A DNA stretch of 64,000 bases from an uncultured Burkholderiaceae bacterium. Its GTDB lineage: Bacteria > Pseudomonadota > Gammaproteobacteria > Burkholderiales > Burkholderiaceae_F. This document shows positions 18,054-28,744 of this stretch, one piece after another. The translations under genes were made by a program, and so were the position numbers. The stretch lies in NCBI GenBank assembly GCA_944390675.1, contig CALXQR010000001.1:186001-250000 (forward strand), in the 5' to 3' direction. Positions within the stretch are counted from its first letter, which is position 1, and the number at the start of each line of letters is the position of its first letter. The notes under the pieces were generated by a model that did no database searches, was not told the DNA's origin, and saw only the letters and a program-made list of their open reading frames with translations.

Positions 18054-18817
18054 TTCTTTAACCGGATGCTGCCCATACCGGAAATTAACTTAACAATCTC
18101 TTGGCCGTTGCGCGCCAATAAACAACCGTCTTGATCAATGCCAATCAAAATCGCCTCATACGGCTGTTTGTTCTCTTGCACAATTTCAACCGTCTGATTG
18201 TTATACGCTGCTATTGTATCCCAGAGCAAGACCGTACGTTTCAGACCGTTACGCAGCACTTCATCAACCGCTCGGACAATTGCTGTTGCCAGTTCGCACA
18301 TCAACTGATGGATCTGTTCATCCGAATAATTGCTAGAGACTTCCGACAAAGAAGCCTTGGAACGATCCAGAGCGCTTTCTTTAAGTGAAATATTCAACCC
18401 AACACCAATTACCAAAGCGTATTGATGATCAGGCAATTTCGCAGACTCCACCAAAATGCCGGAGAGTTTTCGATTAAACAAAAGTATGTCATTGGGCCAT
18501 TTGACCTCAGCGGGCACCCCCTGATTTCTTAAGGCCAATGCAATGGCAGCGCCGATAGCCAAAGTGACGCCGCTTACGGCTCGAAGGTCTTTACCGATCG
18601 GTAAAGCAACGGAAAACATCAAGCAACCGCCCGATCCGTCCCATTTCCGCCCTCTTGTTCCGCGAGCTTGAGTCTGATTTCGCGCACGTCTGAGCAAAAT
18701 ACCGTTTAAACCTTCACGCCTGATCCGATCTAACAGATCGGTATTGGTTGAACCGGTTTCATCAACACATTCGCTCAAAATCTGCCCAAACGGCGTTTCA
18801 ATCGTTTCTTCTATCAT
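18050..18817 (-). CDS. birA: Biotin--[acetyl-CoA-carboxylase] ligase (no HTH domain)
   Basis: Attaches biotin to the carboxyl carrier protein. 255 aa with catalytic motifs STNTDLLDRI, the biotinyl-AMP loop ARGTRGRKWDGSGGCLMFSV, and VKWPNDILLFNRKLSGIL. The C-terminal SH3-like part ends LISGMGSIRLKK. It lacks the N-terminal winged helix of E. coli BirA, so it should be an enzyme only, not a repressor. First gene of birA-coaX-SPOR. Confidence 0.93.
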   Translation of the reverse strand: MIEETIETPFGQILSECVDETGSTNTDLLDRIRREGLNGILLRRARNQTQARGTRGRKWDGSGGCLMFSVALPIGKDLRAVSGVTLAIGAAIALALRNQGVPAEVKWPNDILLFNRKLSGILVESAKLPDHQYALVIGVGLNISLKESALDRSKASLSEVSSNYSDEQIHQLMCELATAIVRAVDEVLRNGLKRTVLLWDTIAAYNNQTVEIVQENKQPYEAILIGIDQDGCLLARNGQEIVKLISGMGSIRLKK

Positions 18818-18915
18818 TTTTCTGGTAACAAAAAAATAAAAAATGGCTTAAAAAGGAGCGCCATCTTTTACAATCTGCTCTGTACGACGATATTAAATTT
18901 AAGAAATTCTCCCGA

Positions 18916-20094
18916 ATGATAAAACAGTTTTTTATCTTATTTTTGTTTTTATTCCAATTAGTGAGCGGAGCTTATGCCGCCTCATCCCCCCAGTTAAAGT
19001 CTCAATCTTGGCTGCTGGTTGATCGTCTCACTAATGTGACTCTTGCAGCCAAAGATGCTGATAAAAGAATCAATCCCGGCAACAGTGTTTTGCTGATGGT
19101 TCTATATACGGCAGAGAAAGCTATTGAAGACGGTGTTATTGATCGCGATACTGTCATTACCGTTAATAACGACGCTTTAACGCTTCCTCCTTTAAATGCA
19201 GATCGCTTTTACCTGGAACCGAACCAAAAAATTACGGTTTCCGAATTGCAAAAGGCTATCGCTGTCATGGGAGCAAATGATGCAGCTGTTGCCTTGGCGC
19301 AAGGCACTTATAAAACAACTCGTCGTTTTGTGGAAAAAATGAATGAACATGCCAAAGCGTTGGGCATGAAAAACACGCAATACGTTTCACTAATCGGAAC
19401 GAATAATTCTCGTCAATATTCCAGCGCCCGAGATACTTTAATTTTGGCCAATGCGCTATTGAATGAATGTCCGGAATTAAATGAATTTTGGACGATCCAG
19501 AGCATCAGCAATGGCGTAATTAATCACAACAACAGCAATAGCTTTTTATGGAGAGCGGATGCCGTAAAAGGACTACACCGCTCAAGCCATCAAACAAAGG
19601 CTTGGAATAGCGTCATTTATTATTCTCAAGATTATTTAGAAGCAGATACAAGGTTTTCCCGAGAATTGCTCGCTGTCGCAATGAATGCAGATTCTGAGCA
19701 ACAAAACGCTGAAGATACAATGAAACTGGTTAATTGGGGTGCCGATAACTATAAAACATTGCTGCTTTACCCCGCTTGGGAAACGATTGACCGCATCCCC
19801 GTCGAATTAACCAACGACGCAAAAGTCCGGGTAGGCGTTAAGGAAAATTTGTATGTCACCCTGCCGCGAGACGCTATTTTGCAAAAAGGAACAAAAGGCT
19901 TTTCTGCTTCTGTATCGCGCTTGGATCCCCTGGTCGCTCCCATTAAAGAAGGCGAAAAAATCGGGGAAATCAGTGTGTCTTTTAACGAAAAAGAGGTGGC
20001 GAAAGCGGAATTAATTGCACTTCACGATGTGCAAAAATCCAACTTCTGGCGCCGCCAGTTACAACGTATCAAGGCAATATTCGGTTTACAATAA
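18916..20094 (+). CDS. PBP5-like (DacA/DacC family) protein lacking all three catalytic motifs
   Basis: Exported protein with the full architecture of a D-Ala-D-Ala carboxypeptidase. It has a signal peptide (cleavage after GAYA, about 22), an S11 peptidase-like domain (about 28-265), a PBP5 C-terminal beta domain (about 285-370), and an amphipathic membrane helix (NFWRRQLQRIKAIFGLQ). Conserved flanking sequence such as LGMKNTQYVS and RQYSSARDTLILANALL fixes the alignment. Where the family has SLTK this protein has NSVLL (residues 56-60); where it has SGN it has GAN (119-121); where it has KTG it has HRS (221-223). It should be inactive as a serine carboxypeptidase. No frameshift or stop is present, so it looks maintained. 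The downstream ybeD is the usual dacA neighbour. Confidence 0.85.
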   Translation: MIKQFFILFLFLFQLVSGAYAASSPQLKSQSWLLVDRLTNVTLAAKDADKRINPGNSVLLMVLYTAEKAIEDGVIDRDTVITVNNDALTLPPLNADRFYLEPNQKITVSELQKAIAVMGANDAAVALAQGTYKTTRRFVEKMNEHAKALGMKNTQYVSLIGTNNSRQYSSARDTLILANALLNECPELNEFWTIQSISNGVINHNNSNSFLWRADAVKGLHRSSHQTKAWNSVIYYSQDYLEADTRFSRELLAVAMNADSEQQNAEDTMKLVNWGADNYKTLLLYPAWETIDRIPVELTNDAKVRVGVKENLYVTLPRDAILQKGTKGFSASVSRLDPLVAPIKEGEKIGEISVSFNEKEVAKAELIALHDVQKSNFWRRQLQRIKAIFGLQ

Positions 20095-20098
20095 CAGA

Positions 20099-20368
20099 AT
20101 GATGATGCAAGAAAAAGAATTACTCCAATTTCCCTGTGATTTTCCCATAAAGGTTATGGGTTATTCGGATCCTGAATTTGTCGGTACGATCGGCCGATTG
20201 ATTCGAGAATTTGATCCTCTTTTTGATCCGCAAACGATTGCCAGTCGTCCAAGCAAGCAAGGACGATACGAAGCGCTTCATGTTGTTGTGCATGCAACAA
20301 GCAAACAGCAGCTGGATTCTATCTACATGGCATTGACTCACCATCCTATGGTCAAGGTTGTGCTTTAA
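20099..20368 (+). CDS. ybeD: YbeD/UPF0250 (DUF493) family protein
   Basis: Small ACT-like protein of 89 aa. The family pattern is visible: LLQFPCDFPIKVMGYSD at the start, RPSKQGRYEALHVVVHATS and a C-terminal LTHHPMVKVVL. Three consecutive ATG codons (20099, 20102, 20105) could each start it; the first is 4 bp after the stop of the PBP5-like gene. Its stop shares a base with the menA start (TAATG). In many proteobacteria it lies between dacA and lipB; here lipB is replaced by menA. Confidence 0.88.
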   Translation: MMMQEKELLQFPCDFPIKVMGYSDPEFVGTIGRLIREFDPLFDPQTIASRPSKQGRYEALHVVVHATSKQQLDSIYMALTHHPMVKVVL

Positions 20369-21306
20369 TGACAGATCCCGACGATATCTCCCCTAACTCT
20401 ATTCAGGCTTGGCTGATGGCCATCCGCCCAAAAACTTTCGGGGTGGCGGTTGCTCCTGTGCTGGCCGCTCTTGCGGTCTGTCTGTCCGACACCGGCGTTA
20501 TCCATCCGGTAACCGCTCTTCTGACAGCTTTGCTTTCCATTGTTATGCAAGCCATTACTAATATGGAAAACGACTCCGGTTATAGCAAGCGCAAGGCAGA
20601 AAGAAGTAATAGAAAAGGGTTGCCGCGAGCCACATCGCTCGGATTGCTGAGCATCAAAGCTGTTGAGAGGGGCATTCTGGTAGCCGCACTGATCGCAGTT
20701 GCTATTACCCTTTATTTCATTTATTTAACGCATTGGGTTTTTCTGCTGATTACGTTAGCCAGCATTGCGGCGGCGTACCTATACATGGGCGGCCCCAAAC
20801 CCATCGCCTACACACCTTATGGTGAGATTGTCGTTTTCATATTCTTCGGTCTTGTTGCTGTTTGCGGAACGTATTATCTTCAGGTGCAAACCGTATCCGA
20901 AACCATCTTATTAGTAGGTTCCGCCCTTGGCCTAATCGCATCTGCGGTTTTATGTGTGAACAATTTCAGAGACCGGGAACATGACGAATCTATTCATCGC
21001 TATACGATGGCAGTTGTTTTAGGGAAGAATTGGACGATAGCCGCCTATCGCCTGATGCTTTTTGTTCCTTACGCCTTAATTCTTTGCATTGTGGCAATGG
21101 ATTGGACGAAATATCCCTACCTGTTGGTATTTATAACCCTGTGGAAAGCTTGGAAACTGCCGTCAGAACTCACTACAAAAAGCGGCCTTGAGTTAAATCA
21201 GACATTATTTTCCACTGTGAAACTCGAAGTATTTTTTGCCTCGATGCTCACTCTTGGCGCATTGATTCACGCTTATCTCACGTGGTTTAATGGAACAACA
21301 CCCTAA
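20368..21306 (+). CDS. menA: 1,4-dihydroxy-2-naphthoate polyprenyltransferase (MenA-like UbiA family)
   Basis: Membrane prenyltransferase, likely attaching the polyprenyl tail to DHNA in menaquinone synthesis. 312 aa with about eight helices. The first Asp-rich motif is MQAITNMENDSGYSKRK and the second is VNNFRDREHDESIHRYTMAV, followed by VLGKNW; this pattern fits MenA better than UbiA, CyoE or protohaem synthases. N-terminal SIQAWLMAIRPKTFGVAVAPV is also MenA-like. It is coupled to ybeD by TAATG. ubiE/menG lies at 53.7 kb; no other men gene was recognised in the window. Its stop codon lies inside a hairpin stem. Confidence 0.82.
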   Translation: MTDPDDISPNSIQAWLMAIRPKTFGVAVAPVLAALAVCLSDTGVIHPVTALLTALLSIVMQAITNMENDSGYSKRKAERSNRKGLPRATSLGLLSIKAVERGILVAALIAVAITLYFIYLTHWVFLLITLASIAAAYLYMGGPKPIAYTPYGEIVVFIFFGLVAVCGTYYLQVQTVSETILLVGSALGLIASAVLCVNNFRDREHDESIHRYTMAVVLGKNWTIAAYRLMLFVPYALILCIVAMDWTKYPYLLVFITLWKAWKLPSELTTKSGLELNQTLFSTVKLEVFFASMLTLGALIHAYLTWFNGTTP

Positions 21307-21328
21307 AGTATTTTGACTTTAGGGTGTT
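21297..21328. terminator. 12-bp hairpin between convergent menA and the substrate-binding protein gene
   Basis: Perfect inverted repeat AACACCCTAAAG / CTTTAGGGTGTT with an 8-base loop. The 5' arm contains the menA stop codon. Neither side has a textbook T-run directly after the stem (an A-run follows on the plus strand), so termination could be weak or the hairpin may stabilise 3' ends. Confidence 0.6.
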
Positions 21329-21336
21329 GAAAAAAA

Positions 21337-22284
21337 TTATTGACGGGCCATCGGCAAAACTAAGTCATCTGTGTTGACTTTATTTTTCATCATGCCGTTT
21401 TCATAAAGGAAGTCTTGGTCTAACTTCAAGCTCTTCAGATCATTATCTGTAATGACATCAAAATAATGACTCCATTGGGCTAACTTTTGAGCGTCAGACA
21501 AGCTCACACCTTCTTCCTTAGCGCCCATTTCAATCGCCTTATCGTAGTTGTCAGCAATCCACTGAGTGGTTTGACGATGAACCTTAACGATTCTTTCAAG
21601 CAACGGTTTGTTTTCTTTAACAAACTTTTCACTCACAGCCATGACCAACAAGGGATTGACATAACCATCGGCGGTCACAATTGTTTTTGCGCCGGCGGCG
21701 TTTGCTTTAATGACTAAACCGGCAGCCAACAAGGCGGCGTCGACATGCCCTCCTAACAAAGCAGCCTGAGCCTTCGGCAGATCCATCTGAAGGAATTCCA
21801 CATCATTAATGTTCATTCCCTTGGAATTTAAAGCTGCCACCAAGATCTGATGCAAAGCAGTTCCTTTCGGACCCGCGACCTTTTTGCCTTTCAGATCCTC
21901 AATTTTCATCTGATTACCGGGCTTGCCAACGACGGCAAAAACTTGCGTCGGACGAGCAACACCGGTCGCAACAAAAATTTTATTGCCCGCGCCATTTGCC
22001 ATTAATAAGGAGGCAGTATTCATAACCGCGCTCACATCCAAAGAGCCGGCGGCCATTGCTTGAGCCTGTTGGGCGCCGGAATTGATGGAAACCCAATTAA
22101 TTTTAATGCCGTCCTTTTGAAATTCCTTCTCCAACAGTTGATTTTGCTTCATCACAATGTTTTGGAGATTAAAAGGTGATTTCACATAGGCAATATTGAT
22201 CTGGTCCGTTGCCGCTTGAGCTAAAGAAGACAAAGAACCGGCCAATACCATGGCTGAGACAACTAATAATTTCTTTAATTTCAT
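21337..22284 (-). CDS. ABC transporter periplasmic substrate-binding protein (SsuA/TauA/NitT-like)
   Basis: Exported binding protein of the NMT1/aliphatic-sulfonate type. It has a signal peptide (residues 1-25, ending LAQAA). Family-type segments are QINIAYVKSPFN, INWVSINSGAQQAQAMAAGSLDVSA, VVGKPGNQMKIEDLKGKKVAGPKGTALHQIL and GGHVDAALLAAGLVIKANAAGAK. The last gene in the apparent order permease-ATPase-binding protein, 12 bp after the ATPase. The ligand cannot be told from sequence; sulfonate, taurine, nitrate or thiamine-precursor roles all occur in this family, and no catabolic gene lies nearby. Confidence 0.85.
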   Translation of the reverse strand: MKLKKLLVVSAMVLAGSLSSLAQAATDQINIAYVKSPFNLQNIVMKQNQLLEKEFQKDGIKINWVSINSGAQQAQAMAAGSLDVSAVMNTASLLMANGAGNKIFVATGVARPTQVFAVVGKPGNQMKIEDLKGKKVAGPKGTALHQILVAALNSKGMNINDVEFLQMDLPKAQAALLGGHVDAALLAAGLVIKANAAGAKTIVTADGYVNPLLVMAVSEKFVKENKPLLERIVKVHRQTTQWIADNYDKAIEMGAKEEGVSLSDAQKLAQWSHYFDVITDNDLKSLKLDQDFLYENGMMKNKVNTDDLVLPMARQ

Positions 22285-22296
22285 TTTTCCCCTCTA

Positions 22297-23007
22297 CTAT
22301 GAGTGAGTTAACAAATTCAGTACCCTGGCAGCGTAATTAACCACTTGCATATCCGTTAGTGAACGTGGGTGAGCAATCTGCACATCCAAGGTATCGATAA
22401 TTTTTGTCTGTGACATCACTAAAACGGAATCCGCCAAACGAACAGCCTCATTTACCTCATGGGTAATTAAAACCACTGTCATTTTTTTTCTTTGCTGTAT
22501 GGATTCAAAATCCATCTGAATTTGAGCCCGTGTTATCGCATCCAAAGCGCCAAACGGTTCATCCATCAGCAAAATATCAGGAGATTGGACGAGCGCTCTC
22601 GCCAAGGCAGCCCTTTGCGCCATTCCCCCGGAAAGCTCAGAAGGATAAAAATCTTGAGCATGCCCCAATCCAACCAACTCCAAAACTTCATCAACAACTG
22701 CCTTTTGTTTCTCTAATGTTTCGTTTCGAATAGGAAGAGCAACATTTTCAAAAACAGTTTTCCAAGGTAATAATCGCGGATCTTGGAAAACAACTCCTAC
22801 CCGCATATCTTTACCAAGAACAATGCGACCTTCTGTTGGCTTTAACAAACCAGAAATCAAACGCATCAGTGTGCTTTTCCCGCAACCGCTTTTCCCGATA
22901 ACAGCCAATACCTTGTGGGCTTGAAGCTGCAGAGAAAAATCTTTCAGGATCCACTCTTTATGCCCGGGATAATGAAAACTGACTTTTTCAATACTGATCG
23001 CTGTCAT
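22297..23007 (-). CDS. ABC transporter ATP-binding protein (SsuB/TauB-like)
   Basis: Cytosolic ATPase of the importer. 236 aa with Walker A VIGKSGCGKSTLMRL, Q-loop VVFQDPRLLPWKTV, signature LSGGMAQRAALARAL, Walker B ILLMDEPFGALDAITR and H-loop LITHEVNEAVRLAD. Start chosen at the ATG (MTAISIEKVSF) overlapping the permease stop as ATGA; a start 12 bp upstream is possible. The LPWKTVFENV stretch is typical of nitrate, sulfonate and taurine importers. Confidence 0.9.
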   Translation of the reverse strand: MTAISIEKVSFHYPGHKEWILKDFSLQLQAHKVLAVIGKSGCGKSTLMRLISGLLKPTEGRIVLGKDMRVGVVFQDPRLLPWKTVFENVALPIRNETLEKQKAVVDEVLELVGLGHAQDFYPSELSGGMAQRAALARALVQSPDILLMDEPFGALDAITRAQIQMDFESIQQRKKMTVVLITHEVNEAVRLADSVLVMSQTKIIDTLDVQIAHPRSLTDMQVVNYAARVLNLLTHS

Positions 23008-23750
23008 TTCAGACTCCACGGAGCGATTTTTTTCAGTCCGTACTGAAAAAGCACATCCCCAACAATACCCAACAGAGCAATCATCAAAATGCCCACAAAC
23101 ACCTGATCCGTACGAGCCATCTCTGATGCATCAGAAATCAAATAACCCAAGCCAGATGAAGCAGCAATGAGTTCAGCACTCACTAAAGCTCGCCAACTGT
23201 AACCGAAACCCAGTCTTAAACCCGTAAAAACAGAAGGCAGCGCTCCGGGAAACTCAATATGTCTGATTTTCTCCCATGTACTGAGATTAAGTGTTTTGGC
23301 TAATTCTCCGTACCGGTAATCAAGTTGTTTAAACCCGGAATACGCATTTAAATAAATAGGGAAAAAGCTAGCCAAAAGAACAATTGTTAACTTGGCTACT
23401 TCGCCAATACCAAGCCACAAAATCAAAAGTGGAATCAAAGATAAGGGCGGTATCATCCTCAGGCTTTCTAAAACTAAGCGGGATTGAATGTGTAAAGATT
23501 CGTATTTCGCGAAAAAATATCCCATAGGCAATGCAAAAACGATTGCCATGAAATAACCACCTAAAGACCGCCCTAAACTCGCCCTAATGTGCTCAAAGAG
23601 AGTGCCGTTATCCAAAAGCTCCCAAAAAGCCGCTAGGACACTCTCCGGACAAGGCAGGAGATAGGGATTGACCCATTGCAGCGTGGATGCCAGCCACCAT
23701 AGTACGAAGAGTGCCAAAGGCATCCACAGTGACAAAACAAATGAACGCAC
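23004..23750 (-). CDS. ABC transporter permease (SsuC/TauC-like)
   Basis: Inner-membrane permease of 248 aa with about six helices. The cytoplasmic EAA-type loop is ELAKTLNLSTWEKIRHIEFPGALPSVFTGLRLGFGYSWR, abbreviated here to its start ELAKTLNLSTWEKIRH and end GALPSVFTGLRLG. A start near WWLASTLQWVNPYLLPCPESV is typical of the SsuC family. First gene of the three-gene importer; its stop overlaps the ATPase start. Confidence 0.88.
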   Translation of the reverse strand: MRSFVLSLWMPLALFVLWWLASTLQWVNPYLLPCPESVLAAFWELLDNGTLFEHIRASLGRSLGGYFMAIVFALPMGYFFAKYESLHIQSRLVLESLRMIPPLSLIPLLILWLGIGEVAKLTIVLLASFFPIYLNAYSGFKQLDYRYGELAKTLNLSTWEKIRHIEFPGALPSVFTGLRLGFGYSWRALVSAELIAASSGLGYLISDASEMARTDQVFVGILMIALLGIVGDVLFQYGLKKIAPWSLK

Positions 23751-23776
23751 GGCTAATTCAGCCTATTAAATACGTT

Positions 23777-24490
23777 TTATTGCAAACGAACTTCCGTTGT
23801 ACTCGATGCGGAAGAGTCGTACTCATTCGTAATGTTATTGGTAGTCGTATAACCTTGGCTGGCAGGCTCGGGGTTTGAAATCAACTTCAAGCGCTCTTGC
23901 ACTTGCTGCTCGCTTAAAATTTCAAAAGCTGTCACAACCGATTTCACACCTGAAACTCGTGAGGCCACTTCAGAGGCTTTTTGAGCTTCTTGCTGCGTCA
24001 CCAAACCCATGAGATAAACAATGCCTCTATCAACTGTGACCTTCATTTGATTCAAAGAAACTCCGGAAGTACCAATCAACTGAGTGCGAACCTTGCCGGC
24101 AAGTGTCGAATCCGACATTCTTTGTGTCACAGACGTTACAGGCGCCACTAATAACTCATTAACAACAGAACTGACTTCTAAACTGTTTTGTGCGACTTGC
24201 TGGGCCTTTAATTTATCTTGTTCTGTACCAACTTCACCGGTCAAAAGAACACGACGATTGTAGGATGTCACCGTCAGATGCAAATTATTCGGCACCGCTT
24301 GGCTGATTTCATACTGAATTCTCTTTTCCATCACTTCATCGGCCATTTGAGCGCCAGTGGAACGACGATCCGTTGTAACAAAAGCAGTCGTCCCCACGGC
24401 CCCACCGATCAAAACCGGAACACAACCACTCAAAGCTAACGTTCCAAGAGCCAACACAGAAGCAGATAAGACGAAAGATTTCATTTTCAT
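23777..24490 (-). CDS. Dual BON-domain outer-membrane lipoprotein (DolP/YraP-like)
   Basis: 237 aa lipoprotein with lipobox LALSGCVPV (Cys about 23). Two BON domains follow (about 50-120 and 130-195), the second containing MKVTVDRGIVYLMGLVTQQEAQKASEVAS, here abbreviated to VDRGIVYLMGLVTQQEA. A Ser/Asn-rich tail follows. The architecture matches DolP/YraP, which supports outer-membrane integrity at division sites. It is monocistronic, separated from the importer by 26 bp, and is the last gene before the DnaA-box-rich gap. Confidence 0.85.
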   Translation of the reverse strand: MKMKSFVLSASVLALGTLALSGCVPVLIGGAVGTTAFVTTDRRSTGAQMADEVMEKRIQYEISQAVPNNLHLTVTSYNRRVLLTGEVGTEQDKLKAQQVAQNSLEVSSVVNELLVAPVTSVTQRMSDSTLAGKVRTQLIGTSGVSLNQMKVTVDRGIVYLMGLVTQQEAQKASEVASRVSGVKSVVTAFEILSEQQVQERLKLISNPEPASQGYTTTNNITNEYDSSASSTTEVRLQ

Positions 24491-24540
24491 AATAAGAACA
24501 ACCTCAATGAATCATGGCACATTTAAAAGCCAGCCATGAA

Positions 24541-25113
24541 AAAGCATATACGGGAAACTTATCACTATTTAACGGTAATGTGTATAACTTTTGACTAACT
24601 ATGTGGATATTTTATGACAATAGTGGATAACCTCATAAAAAACAAAAAGCGATAAAAGTTATCCACAACAATTCACTCAAATTCCCCTTTCTTCTTAAGT
24701 GGAATATCCACAATATTTAAACACTATATCTATATGAAAAACAAAAAGAAAAACAACTTATCCACAGAAATTTAAAAGCTTATTATTAAGACTATTAAAT
24801 TAATATAAAAAAAGATTCAATAACTATATGTACGTCACATTAAACAAAAAACCCGTTATTTAAAAAGTGGATAAAAATGTGGATAACTTTGTGAATTATT
24901 CTGAATAAGAAAGATAAACTCTTGTTATTGCACTAAATTTACATTAACTATCAGAATTCTGAGTATTTATAGTAATTCGTTGATTTTTAAAGGATTATTT
25001 TCAAAAAACTTAACACTCAGAATAATGATAATTATGCAGTATTCCTCTGGGAATACTGCTATTTTTACTTATAAAGTACGGTGGATAACTTTGTGGATAA
25101 TCCACCGCATCCT
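24541..25113. other. Candidate chromosomal replication origin (oriC)
   Basis: A 570-bp AT-rich, gene-free stretch between the BON lipoprotein and 5'-nucleotidase/gyrB. It carries four perfect DnaA boxes (TTATCCACA or its complement) at 24659-24667, 24758-24766, 24878-24886 and 25092-25100. Single-mismatch boxes lie at 24579, 24602, 24622, 24704, 24866 and 25080. A very AT-rich block at 24771-24830 could be the unwinding element. A hairpin lies at 25036-25059. Third-position G/C counts of flanking genes change sign across this gap, which supports it. The dnaA-rpmH gap has only one perfect box. Confidence 0.72.
25036..25059. terminator. 10-bp hairpin inside the oriC candidate
   Basis: Perfect stem GCAGTATTCC / GGAATACTGC with a 4-base loop, followed by TATTTTTAC on the plus strand. 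It may terminate transcripts of the nucleotidase gene (which ends at 25114) or insulate the origin from read-through. The T-run favours rightward transcripts, so its direction is uncertain. Confidence 0.5.
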
Positions 25114-26079
25114 TTATTTATCTTCATTTAATAACGTTCTTACAGAACTTTCTCTGGTAATTCCAAAAGGAATGAGAACACTTGGGACAGCATGCGCTGC
25201 CGATTGCAAATGTTGAATTTGATCGTCAAAGAAAATGTGAGGTCGCAATTGTTCCAAAACAAATTGTTTCGGCATTCCGTCCATTAAAAATAGTTCTGCG
25301 GCATTCATCCCCCAACTTTTCAAAGTTGTGATCAAGCGTTCTTCACTGGGAGCACCTCGAGCTGTAACGATTGAAATTCTTATAACCGGTTGATAGTAAG
25401 GATCCTTCTGTCCCCGTTTTTGCATATCCAATTGTTGGAAATACGCTAATTTTTTAAAGAGTTCCGTCAAAGGGCCGGCGTTATGAGGTGAGTCAACATG
25501 CCGACTTTCATAATCTTGAAAGCCTTCTAAGCCGGATTTTTTATATTGTTTCTCACTATCGTCATCGATGACAACACCGTCAAAGTCAAAAGCAATGCGC
25601 AATCCCTTGTCTTCTAAATCATCCTTTGCCTTTGAGGGAAGAACCAACCCAGCTGGATAACCCATTTGGGTAGCTTCTAAAACACTTTTGCTATTTGCGC
25701 TCAAAAAAAGCGAGGCGCCGTAAGCTTTCATGTATGGAAAGGTCGGTTGACCCGAGGTAAACGCACCGCCTCGAATCGGTAATTTGTAATATTTACAGGA
25801 GTTAAAAAAGCGCTGACCGGATTCGGGACTGTTTCGTGAAAGAACGATAACTCGAAAAGGTTCCTCTTCTTTAGGAAAGTACTCATTTAAACTGAGAAGC
25901 CTTCTAACAAAAGGAAAAGCCACCCCCGGGTTTAAAGGTGTTTGAACGTGCTCAAGCTGGTAGTTTCTGTAGGCCTCAATCCCCTCATCTTCAAAGATTT
26001 TATGCTCAGCTTCTAAATCAAACAAAGCGCGGCTGGATACCGCCACAACAAGCTTTTCGTGAAGGGTTTTACCAACCAT
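25114..26079 (-). CDS. Cytosolic 5'-nucleotidase (NT5C1/cN-I-like, HAD fold)
   Basis: Likely dephosphorylates nucleoside monophosphates. 321 aa. HAD-type motifs visible are the catalytic DFDGVVIDDDSEK (about 187-199), SIVTARGAP and the C-terminal FFDDQIQHL; the N-terminal KLVVAVSSRALFDLEAEHKIF is characteristic of the family. Start set at the ATG after GGAG (MVGKTLHEKL), because a gyrB terminator hairpin occupies the region just upstream, ruling out the longer frame. It ends at the edge of the oriC candidate. Confidence 0.83.
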   Translation of the reverse strand: MVGKTLHEKLVVAVSSRALFDLEAEHKIFEDEGIEAYRNYQLEHVQTPLNPGVAFPFVRRLLSLNEYFPKEEEPFRVIVLSRNSPESGQRFFNSCKYYKLPIRGGAFTSGQPTFPYMKAYGASLFLSANSKSVLEATQMGYPAGLVLPSKAKDDLEDKGLRIAFDFDGVVIDDDSEKQYKKSGLEGFQDYESRHVDSPHNAGPLTELFKKLAYFQQLDMQKRGQKDPYYQPVIRISIVTARGAPSEERLITTLKSWGMNAAELFLMDGMPKQFVLEQLRPHIFFDDQIQHLQSAAHAVPSVLIPFGITRESSVRTLLNEDK

Positions 26080-26095
26080 AGGAACACTCCAGTTG

Positions 26096-26129
26096 AAAAA
26101 CGGAAAGGCTGTTACTCCTTTCCGTTTTT
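26096..26129 (-). terminator. Rho-independent terminator of gyrB
   Basis: On the minus strand: AAAAACGGAAAGG, 8-base loop, CCTTTCCG, then five T. It starts 3 bp after the gyrB stop codon and lies upstream of the nucleotidase ribosome site. Confidence 0.88.
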
Positions 26130-26131
26130 GT

Positions 26132-28651
<2,520 letters not shown>

Positions 28652-28683
28652 TTACTACTAAAAATCTGCTCTTAATTGTCAGG

Positions 28684-28715
28684 ACACCCGCTCTAAAGTC
28701 GATTAGGGCGGGTGT
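28684..28715. repeat. Hairpin between dnaN and gyrB
   Basis: 13-bp stem (ACACCCGCTCTAA with TTAGGGCGGGTGT, one G-T pair) and a 6-base loop. It has no T-run on either strand, so it may be a gyrB leader structure or an attenuating or processing site rather than a simple terminator. Confidence 0.6.
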
Positions 28716-28744
28716 ACAACTTCTAACCAAAAGACAATCTAGGA

